This document shows positions 57,488 to 64,000 of a stretch of DNA of 64,000 bases, piece after piece. Source of the DNA: Dyella_D sp052115385 (GTDB lineage: Bacteria; Pseudomonadota; Gammaproteobacteria; Xanthomonadales; Rhodanobacteraceae); NCBI RefSeq assembly GCF_052115385.1, contig NZ_JBFRGP010000007.1, positions 1-64,000 of the forward strand. Direction: 5' to 3'. A program made the translations under genes and the position numbers. Position 1 is the first letter of the stretch; each line of letters starts with the position of its first letter. A model generated the notes under the pieces. That model did no database searches and was not told the origin of the DNA. It saw nothing but the letters and a program-made list of their open reading frames with translations.

Positions 57488-60400
57488 ATGGACCAGTCGC
57501 CCACCACGAGCGAACGCCACCTGCTGCATTTCGATGCGGCAGCCGCACCCCGGCGCGACCACACGCTCACCTACTACGCCGGCCTCACACCGCACCGCAT
57601 CCACACCCACACCAAGGCCACCCGCGCCGACGCCCGCGTGGGCAATGCACTGCTGCAGCGGATGCCGGATGCACGGCTGAGCCACTACCTCGAGGTCGAC
57701 CTGCCGTCCGATTCGGTGATGGTCACCTACCTGGCGCGCGCCACCGAGGTCGAAGGCGCGACCACCGAGGACTTCCTCTCGCTGGCCATACACGTCCCGC
57801 GCGAAGGCCGCCGCCATCAACGGGAAAACCGCCTGCTGCGCGGCGCCCCGCAGGAACTGCATCCCAAGCTTGCCTGGCTGCTCGAAGACGAGGAACTCGG
57901 ACAAGGCCTGCACACCCTGCTCCACGGCGATGCCGCGCGGCTGGATACCGATCTGCTGCACGACCTGATCGATCCGTTCGAGACCGCCTCCACCTTGCTG
58001 TTCCAGCATCCGTCGCTGATCAATCTCAACACCGAGAACGGCGGTGCGATTCCCGCGCTGATCCTGCGCGATTGCGTAGGCCGCGCGCTGCGCAAGCGCA
58101 GCCGTCTGCTCGACGAGATCCGCCGCCTGGGCGCGCAATGGTCGCGCCGCGTGCCCATGCTCGATGCGGACGGCAAAGTGGTGACGGATGCCGAAGGCAC
58201 CATCTTCACCATCGAAGTGCACGAGAACGTGCGCCGCCAGATGCCCGCGCCGATGGGCCTGGCGCTGAAGTACTCGCAGCAGATGGAAGAGCTGCAGGGC
58301 CAGACCTGGAACGTGCAGTACGGCCAGACCGTGGCCGAGCATCGCCCCGTCCGCGCCGTGCAGCTGGGCACGCGCCCGGTGCTGCGCGCCGGCGAGACGC
58401 GCTGGACGGTGAAGGCGCTCAGCACGATGAATGGCGTGAGCACCGGCGCGGTCAACTTCGACCCGCCGCGCGAAGGCGGCTGGAGCATCGCCGCCAACTG
58501 GTCGACGGACGATATGGCGCCGTTATCCAAGGACATCGTCGAGGCGCTCGCCGATGGCCGCATGTTCGTGCGCATCGAGACGGCGGACGATGCCAGGGCC
58601 TGGGAGGGCGCGTTCGCGGCGCAGCCGCTCCAGGACGGCCGCGAGAACGCGTTCGATGCCGTCTACAAGAAAGGCGGCGGCGGCGCGGGCCTGGTCACGG
58701 CGACCGTGCGGGTCGACGAGCTGCTGGTGGATCTGTACCTGCATGTGCAGATGCGCTCGAGCTCCGGCAAGGTGCTCCGGCGTGCCCACCTGTACGTGCG
58801 CGAGCCCAATGGCGTGGAGCGGCTGGTGTGGAGTACCGCGCCGACCACCAAGGGCAAGTACGGCCAGTTGCGCGTCGACATGAAGAACGAGTGGTTGCGC
58901 CACCTGGGCGCCTACGCCGAGTTCTTCGACGCCGCCGGCCAGGTGATCAAGCCGGAGCAGTACCAAGGCAAGCTGCCGTCCCCGCTTTCGCAGTACTTCG
59001 ATAACCATCCCACCAAGCGCTATATCGAGCTGATCGAGCCGGTGACCACGATCTTCGGCATCCCGATCCCGCCCGACACGCAGACGCTGAAGATCGACGT
59101 GCCCGAGTCGGCCGCCTCGGTCAAGTTGTACTGGGGCGGCCTGGGCACCGGCGAGTTCGACGAAACGGTCTGCCTCGGCGGCATTCTCTTCACGACGGTG
59201 ATCGAGATGGCCCTGCCCATCTATCTGCTGATCAAGGGCGCCTCGGAGAAGAACACCGGCTTCATCAACAACCTGATGAAGGATCCCAAGGTCCGCATGG
59301 GCGTCTACTCGCTGGGCATCGGCCTGGCCACCGGCTACGCGTTCGGCGCGTCGCAGGATCCGGCCAAGACCATGGGCCGCTTCGCCACCGTGGCGCTGCC
59401 GAAGCTGGCGAAGATGGAAGCCAAGAAATTCTCGCTGTACCTGGCGCAGAAAGCCGGCGAAGCCGTCGCCAAGCGCGCCGTGCCGCTGATCAACCTGGCC
59501 TTCCTCGCGCTGGACACCACCATCACCCTGATGCAGCTGGCGCAGACCACGGCCGCCGTGCTGCAGTCGCCGTTCTACTACACCACCGAACTGACCCGCA
59601 CCTTCGACCTGCGCGGCCGCGTGCTGCCCGATCCGGCCTTCAACAAGTTCCCCGACCATCACGACCGGATGCTGCTGCGCGTGCTCTACAACGCGGGCAA
59701 TACCTTGCCGGTGCAGGAGATCCGCCTGCCCGGCGAGACCCTGTCCGAGCCGCTGCGGTTCGAGTTCAACAACATCGCCGCCGGCGGCCGGGTGAAGGTG
59801 ATGGTGTTCTTCTACGCCGCCAACGGCTGGCAGTCGGCGATGGGCGCATCCGGCTGGATCGATGCCAAGGGCGTCAACGGCAGCTCCCTGCTCGAACTGG
59901 ACATCGTGGTGAAGAACGCGCTGATCCCGCTGTCGCGCCAGTCGGTCTACCAGCACCGGCAATCGATCGTGTTCGAAGGCGGACGCCATCGCTGGAAGCA
60001 GCGGCCCGCCCCCACCGCCACCATCACCACGCCGCCGACGGACGACGGCCACCGGCTGCTGTCGATGGGCGGCATCAGCGTGGCGCAGCGGCCGGGCATG
60101 CTCGGCTACTCCTGGCAGGCCAACGGACTGAACCTGCCACGCGACCGCGCCGGACCGCCGACCGACGGCGCGATCCACACCATGCAGAACCTCTCGCTGC
60201 TGGAAGATCCCGAAGCGTCCTACGCCAGTTCGCCGCTCGGCTTCTCCTTGCCCTGCGGCGTGGCCTACGACCTCGGCTCGGCGGAGGACGGCACCGGCGC
60301 GAACTTCTATCTCGATCCCGGCGCCGGCGACTACGACGACACGCGCAACCCCGCCGGCGGCTTTCACCTGCGCCGCATCGCGCTGTCGCTGAAGGGCAAG

Positions 60401-61075
60401 CCGCGTTTCGAACCGGGCTCGCGGGAAAGCTGGGGGAGATTTTCCGCGCCGGTGGATCGCTTCGTGGTGCATCCCCAGGGCTATGTGGCCGGCGTCAGCG
60501 CCGATACGTCCAAGCTCTATCTGCTGAAGCTGCCCACCGCGCCGCGGACCAACGAGCAGGCCACCATGGCCAGCCCGTATAGCGGCGAAGGCACCCGCGT
60601 GGGCCTGCTGCAGCAGCCATGCGCGATCGCCGTCGCCCTGGACGGGCGCCTGCTGGTGCTGGAGCAGGGCAACCAGCGCATCCAGAGCTTCGACATCTCC
60701 GGCAATCCCGTGCCGTACTTCAAGCCGGCGGGCCAGGCGGAGAAATCCGCGCTGCTGCCGCTGCGGCGGACCGGCGCTGCCGCCACCACGTATCTGGACC
60801 TGTCGGTGGAGGCCAAGGGCTATCTGTTCGTGCTGGCTTACGACGACAACGGCAGCCAGCCCGAGCACTACCGCGTCGACATCTACGAACCGGACGGCAG
60901 CTTCCTGGTCAGCACGCCGCGGGTGGCGGCGGCACGCATCGCGGTCGACCTGGCACGCAGCCTCTACACGCTCAACTGGGAAACCCTGAGCGGTCCCGAA
61001 CGCCGTACGGAACCCTCGCTCAGCATGTGGCTGCCCCCGCCGCCGCCCCCTGGGCTCGGCAGGAGGAAAAAGTAA
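57488..61075 (+). CDS. Large protein of unknown function with membrane segments and propeller-like C-terminus
   Basis: A 1195-residue protein I do not recognise. No N-terminal signal peptide. Residues about 1-230 are mixed alpha/beta and rich in His/Arg. About 230-560 look beta-rich (SGKVLRRAHLYVREPNGVERLVW). Hydrophobic helices lie around 560-590 (GGILFTTVIEMALPIYLLI), 598-620 and 660-700 (VPLINLAFLALDTTITLMQL). About 700-840 is a second beta-rich part (LRFEFNNIAAGGRVKVMVFF). About 960-1180 resembles NHL-type propeller blades (LLQQPCAIAVALDGRLLVLEQGNQRIQSFD). It ends in six Pro and a basic tail. The stop codon overlaps the next start (TAATG). Possible effector or surface structure; no function is assigned. 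Confidence 0.75.
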   Translation: MDQSPTTSERHLLHFDAAAAPRRDHTLTYYAGLTPHRIHTHTKATRADARVGNALLQRMPDARLSHYLEVDLPSDSVMVTYLARATEVEGATTEDFLSLAIHVPREGRRHQRENRLLRGAPQELHPKLAWLLEDEELGQGLHTLLHGDAARLDTDLLHDLIDPFETASTLLFQHPSLINLNTENGGAIPALILRDCVGRALRKRSRLLDEIRRLGAQWSRRVPMLDADGKVVTDAEGTIFTIEVHENVRRQMPAPMGLALKYSQQMEELQGQTWNVQYGQTVAEHRPVRAVQLGTRPVLRAGETRWTVKALSTMNGVSTGAVNFDPPREGGWSIAANWSTDDMAPLSKDIVEALADGRMFVRIETADDARAWEGAFAAQPLQDGRENAFDAVYKKGGGGAGLVTATVRVDELLVDLYLHVQMRSSSGKVLRRAHLYVREPNGVERLVWSTAPTTKGKYGQLRVDMKNEWLRHLGAYAEFFDAAGQVIKPEQYQGKLPSPLSQYFDNHPTKRYIELIEPVTTIFGIPIPPDTQTLKIDVPESAASVKLYWGGLGTGEFDETVCLGGILFTTVIEMALPIYLLIKGASEKNTGFINNLMKDPKVRMGVYSLGIGLATGYAFGASQDPAKTMGRFATVALPKLAKMEAKKFSLYLAQKAGEAVAKRAVPLINLAFLALDTTITLMQLAQTTAAVLQSPFYYTTELTRTFDLRGRVLPDPAFNKFPDHHDRMLLRVLYNAGNTLPVQEIRLPGETLSEPLRFEFNNIAAGGRVKVMVFFYAANGWQSAMGASGWIDAKGVNGSSLLELDIVVKNALIPLSRQSVYQHRQSIVFEGGRHRWKQRPAPTATITTPPTDDGHRLLSMGGISVAQRPGMLGYSWQANGLNLPRDRAGPPTDGAIHTMQNLSLLEDPEASYASSPLGFSLPCGVAYDLGSAEDGTGANFYLDPGAGDYDDTRNPAGGFHLRRIALSLKGKPRFEPGSRESWGRFSAPVDRFVVHPQGYVAGVSADTSKLYLLKLPTAPRTNEQATMASPYSGEGTRVGLLQQPCAIAVALDGRLLVLEQGNQRIQSFDISGNPVPYFKPAGQAEKSALLPLRRTGAAATTYLDLSVEAKGYLFVLAYDDNGSQPEHYRVDIYEPDGSFLVSTPRVAAARIAVDLARSLYTLNWETLSGPERRTEPSLSMWLPPPPPPGLGRRKK

Positions 61076-63171
61076 TGTTCGTTTTCGAAGGCAAGTGCAG
61101 GCTGATCACGCCCGGCCAGACCGTACGCTTCATGTTCCATATCGACCACCAGGCCGGGCAGTTGCGGATCCAGATCGACGAGCTGGAGCCGTACAGCAAA
61201 TCGTTCGCGCAATGGGCCGAGCTGTTCAAGGACTTCTTTCCATTCCCCGCGCCGCGGGGACTGTTGTCGGCGCTGGCCGAGGCACAGCCGGGACAAGCAA
61301 CCGGCGCCGTCGCCGTGCTGGCGAACCTGGCGGGCATCGGGCCGGGCCTGCAGGGCAAGCTCGACTTGCGCACCGATGCCTTGGGCGTGTCGAGCATCCT
61401 GCAATCGAAGAGCTGCGAGAAGGCCGATTTCTCTCCGCAGGGCAAGACCGTGGTCGACCTGCACGACACCGATTTCTCGGGCGTGCGCTTCGTCGACACC
61501 GACTTCTCCTCGGCGATCCTGCTCGGCGTCAATTTCTCCGGCTGCCGTTTCGAGCGCTGCACGTTCGCGCGCGGCCAATTGTCCGGCAGGCAGCTGACCG
61601 GCGCCGATTTCAGCAACCAGGAGCTGCAGAATCTCGACCTCTCGGGTGCCAAGCTCGACCGCGCCAAGCTCGATGGGGCCGGGATATCGCGATGCAACTT
61701 GCGCGGCGCTTCGCTCAGGAACGCCTCGATCAGCCGCACCAGATTCATGTCGTCGAATCTGACCCTGACCGCCTTCGATGGAACGACAGGCACGTTGCCG
61801 ATGTTCGTGGACTGCGATCTCACCTTCGCCTCGCTGCGTGGGGTGGTCCTGGCCAAGCCGGTGTTCAGCGCCAGCCAGCTGGTGAGCGTCGAGGCCAAGG
61901 GCGCGAGCCTTGCCGATGCGCGTTTCGGCTGCCTCACGCTGGAAGATGCCGTCGAACGCGTGGTTCTGAAAACGAGCGTTGGCGCGAATCCGATCGATAC
62001 CCCAGCCACCATTCATCAGGCCGATTTCAGCGGAACCACGCTTAACAACGCGCGCTTCGACGGCGCACGCATCACCGAGAGCAAATTCGATGCGGCAAAA
62101 ATGCAGAAGGCCATTCTCGGCGGCACGACCTTGATCACAGTGTCGTTCAAGGACACCGAACTGAGCGGCGCGGATTTCGGCGCCAGGAAGGTGGAATACG
62201 TCGGCGCGCACCGCATGCGCGAGCCCGTCCCGGTCGCCACCTTCCAGAACGTGGACTTCGACAACGCCAACCTGCACGCCACCAACTTCTGCGGCGCCTT
62301 ACTGACCGGCAAGATCAGGCACGCGCGCCAGCCCCGCCGCGACACTTCCAAGACCGAGCGCATGTGCCTGGCCGGCGCCACCTTCCGCTCCGGCTTGCTG
62401 GGCGTGGACTGGTCCTATGTCGACGCCGGCAGCGCGACCATTACGCTGGATCTTCCAGCCGGGGTGGAGATCAAGGACTTCAAAGCCAGGCAAGCGATCC
62501 TGCCCGTGGTGGAGTTCGCGGGACTGCGCCTGCCCGGCGCCGATTTCTCGTACGCCGAGCTGCGCGAGATGCACTTCGGCGATTGCGACCTGGCCGACGC
62601 CAAGTTCGGCAGGGCGGTGCTCGAAAGCGCCGACTTCACCGGGGCGAATCTGCAGGGCGCGGATTTCTCGCACGCCTCGCTGCTGGCCGCGAACTTCTCC
62701 GACGCCTGGATGTGGGAAGCCACGCTGGACGGCGCCGTGCTCACGGAAGCCAATTTCTCTTCCGCCATGCTGGCGCAGGTGAACTTCCATGGCATCAGCG
62801 ATGGCCGCTTGAGCGCCGTGACCTTCTCCGGCGCGTGCCTGGTCTCGGCGAGCTTCAAGAACATCAAGGCGCCGCGTTCCGGCAACAAGCAGACCACCTT
62901 CTCGTCGGCCTGCATGGCCGGTGCCGATTTCAGCGGCGCCGCGCTCACTGACGTAGTGCTGACCAAGGCGCAGCTCTCTGCCAGGAAGGGGACCATCGCG
63001 ATCTCGCACCCCGTACGCTCCGGCGATCTGGAGCTGGAGTACGAGGCGACCAAGCTGGAATCCGGCAGCACTGGCCAGCAAACCATCTGCCCCGATGGCA
63101 AGAGCGGCGCCTGCACGCTGGAGCGGCTGCGCGCTCACGCGGTGCCCGCAACGTGGTCGAGGGCGAAGTGA
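61075..63171 (+). CDS. Pentapeptide-repeat protein with unique N-terminal domain
   Basis: A 698-residue protein coupled to the preceding gene (1-nt overlap), with a strong AGGAGGA 7 nt before the ATG. Residues 1-125 are a non-repeat domain (MFVFEGKCRLITPGQTVRFMF). Residues about 129-230 and about 340-630 are A-D/N-F-S-x pentapeptide repeats (DFSGVRFVDTDFSSAILLG; ADFSYAELREMHFGDCDLADA) that should form right-handed quadrilateral beta-helices. The segment between them also repeats weakly. The last 50 residues are non-repeat with two Cys (CPDGKSGAC). It could be a partner or immunity factor for the large protein upstream; this is inference from coupling only. Confidence 0.8.
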   Translation: MFVFEGKCRLITPGQTVRFMFHIDHQAGQLRIQIDELEPYSKSFAQWAELFKDFFPFPAPRGLLSALAEAQPGQATGAVAVLANLAGIGPGLQGKLDLRTDALGVSSILQSKSCEKADFSPQGKTVVDLHDTDFSGVRFVDTDFSSAILLGVNFSGCRFERCTFARGQLSGRQLTGADFSNQELQNLDLSGAKLDRAKLDGAGISRCNLRGASLRNASISRTRFMSSNLTLTAFDGTTGTLPMFVDCDLTFASLRGVVLAKPVFSASQLVSVEAKGASLADARFGCLTLEDAVERVVLKTSVGANPIDTPATIHQADFSGTTLNNARFDGARITESKFDAAKMQKAILGGTTLITVSFKDTELSGADFGARKVEYVGAHRMREPVPVATFQNVDFDNANLHATNFCGALLTGKIRHARQPRRDTSKTERMCLAGATFRSGLLGVDWSYVDAGSATITLDLPAGVEIKDFKARQAILPVVEFAGLRLPGADFSYAELREMHFGDCDLADAKFGRAVLESADFTGANLQGADFSHASLLAANFSDAWMWEATLDGAVLTEANFSSAMLAQVNFHGISDGRLSAVTFSGACLVSASFKNIKAPRSGNKQTTFSSACMAGADFSGAALTDVVLTKAQLSARKGTIAISHPVRSGDLELEYEATKLESGSTGQQTICPDGKSGACTLERLRAHAVPATWSRAK

Positions 63172-63365
63172 CGGGGCCTTCGCGAGCAACACCATAGGCG
63201 AAGGGTTGGGAGCCATCCCGACCTGCGCCATGAAATCGGACTTGCTTCGAAGTGTTTTTCAGAACCGCCTGATGGATGGGCTGATGCCCGCCGCCTGACA
63301 ATGCATACGTTCATGTCGCGCCGGTGCGTGCCTGCAGCCGGCGCGGCATGGAACGAAAGAAGGCA

Positions 63366-63393
63366 TTGACTTTATCGCAAATCGCGATAATCT
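63366..63393 (+). promoter_or_regulatory. Promoter with overlapping operator of the higBA pair
   Basis: TTGACT (63366-63371) and TAATCT (63388-63393) are spaced 16 nt. Between and over them lies the perfect inverted repeat TTATCGC-AAATC-GCGATAA (63372-63390). The layout fits autorepression by the HigA antitoxin. Confidence 0.65.
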
Positions 63394-63417
63394 ATCTTGG
63401 CGAGCAAGGACGAACGG

Positions 63418-63702
63418 ATGAGAGTCGTATCCAACAAGCGGCTGCTTGAGTTTTCGGCCCGTTATCCCGACGCGCTCGCTCCACTGCAGGCCTGGCGCAA
63501 ATTGATGGAATCCACCGAGTTCGCTCGCTTCGCCGCACTCAGGCGCAGCTTCGGTTCGGTCGATGTCATCGGCGACAAATACGTGTTCGACATCCGTGGC
63601 AATCGCTATCGATTGATCGCGGGGATCAGCTTCCAGGCGCAGATCTGCTACATCAAGACGGTGCTTACGCACGCCGAATACAACCGAGGAACCTGGAGAT
63701 GA
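63418..63702 (+). CDS. higB: HigB-type toxin (RelE superfamily mRNA interferase)
   Basis: A 94-residue protein: MRVVSNKRLLEFSARYPDA at the N-terminus, FGSVDVIGDKYVFDIRGNRYRLIAGISF in the middle and ICYIKTVLTHAEYNRGTW at the C-terminus, which match the HigB/COG4680 family of ribosome-dependent RNases. AAGGA lies 8 nt before the ATG. Toxin precedes antitoxin, the usual HigBA order, with a 4-nt overlap (ATGA). Confidence 0.9.
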   Translation: MRVVSNKRLLEFSARYPDALAPLQAWRKLMESTEFARFAALRRSFGSVDVIGDKYVFDIRGNRYRLIAGISFQAQICYIKTVLTHAEYNRGTWR

Positions 63703-64000
63703 ATGCTCAACTTGCCCCCGTCTTCGACGCCTGGGAAACCTTCCAGGAAATCTCTGGCGTAGGACATATCGAGACAGACGCCGACTACACGGAAGCCACC
63801 GAGCTCGCCGACGCCCTGCTGGACGACGGCGCCATGAACGAAGGGCATCCTCAGCACTCGCTGTTCATGCTGCTCAGCGACTTGATCTATGCCTACGACC
63901 AGACGCACTACCCACAGTCAGGAGTGAGTGGCGTCGACATGCTGCGCTTCCTGATGGAGCAGCACGACCTGCGCCAGAGCCAGCTGCCGGAGATCGGCAC
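63699..64000 (+). CDS. higA: HigA-type antitoxin (cut by window edge)
   Basis: The first 100 codons are visible: MNAQLAPVFDAWETFQEISG, DADYTEATELADALLDDGA, HSLFMLLSDLIYAYDQTHYP, then the start of an HTH (DMLRFLMEQHDLRQSQLPEIG). This matches the COG5499 antitoxin family that pairs with the HigB type upstream. It probably neutralises HigB and represses the shared promoter through the palindrome at 63372-63390. The C-terminal part of the HTH lies beyond 64000. Confidence 0.9.
   Translation, partial: MNAQLAPVFDAWETFQEISGVGHIETDADYTEATELADALLDDGAMNEGHPQHSLFMLLSDLIYAYDQTHYPQSGVSGVDMLRFLMEQHDLRQSQLPEIG

Overview
The window is chromosomal DNA from a GC-rich gammaproteobacterium. The best fit is the Xanthomonadales/Lysobacterales, probably Rhodanobacteraceae (Dyella, Rhodanobacter, Luteibacter and relatives). 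This placement is inferred from gene order (tRNA-Tyr/Gly/Thr-tuf; ychF-pth-rplY-prs-tRNA-Gln-ispE-lolB; hemA-prfA), a xanthomonalisin-like S53 peptidase, an OGT-like GT41 protein and strong third-position GC bias. No 16S rRNA is present to confirm it.

Region 1 (1-11.8 kb) is housekeeping. It holds the 5' end of tuf with three upstream tRNA genes, a thioesterase, a GNAT, ychF, pth, rplY, prs, tRNA-Gln, ispE (fused in frame to a GNAT domain), lolB, a TPR lipoprotein, and divergently hemA and prfA.

Region 2 (11.9-22.7 kb) is a rearranged surface-polysaccharide locus. A sugar-phosphate transferase truncated at its 3' end is joined out of frame to a 5'-truncated Wzc/GumC tyrosine kinase. Next come a TagD-like cytidylyltransferase and a 1209-residue protein combining a Wzx-type flippase, a CDP-glycerol glycerophosphotransferase (TagB/TagF) and a GT4 glycosyltransferase. 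A Wzy-like membrane protein, a PslG-like glycosidase and an O-GlcNAc-transferase-like GT41 follow. The set predicts a glycerol-phosphate-containing (teichoic-acid-like) glycan.

Region 3 (22.7-45.7 kb) is mixed metabolism: PPK2, acylphosphatase, TlpA-like thioredoxin, YihY, WrbA, DUF2069, AidB-like dehydrogenase, short asparaginase, S53 peptidase, SufT, split transhydrogenase genes around a sigma-factor module, cytidine deaminase, nitroreductase, 5'-3' exonuclease, periplasmic catalase with an ankyrin partner, AraC regulator, DMT transporter and Nudix hydrolase.

Region 4 (45.8-57.2 kb) is a complete chemotaxis cluster on the minus strand (STAS, cheY, cheA, cheW, MCP, cheR, cheD, cheB, second MCP-like protein, STAS), next to a FliK-like and a FlhB-C-terminal-like gene on the plus strand.

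Region 5 (57.3-64 kb) looks accessory. It has a two-gene unit of unknown function (a 1195-residue protein with a propeller-like C-terminus, and a 698-residue pentapeptide-repeat protein) followed by a HigB/HigA toxin-antitoxin pair cut by the window edge.

Two families of interspersed palindromic repeats occupy intergenic gaps. Paired copies carry matched changes in both arms, and at two loci the repeat supplies the stop codon of the upstream gene.
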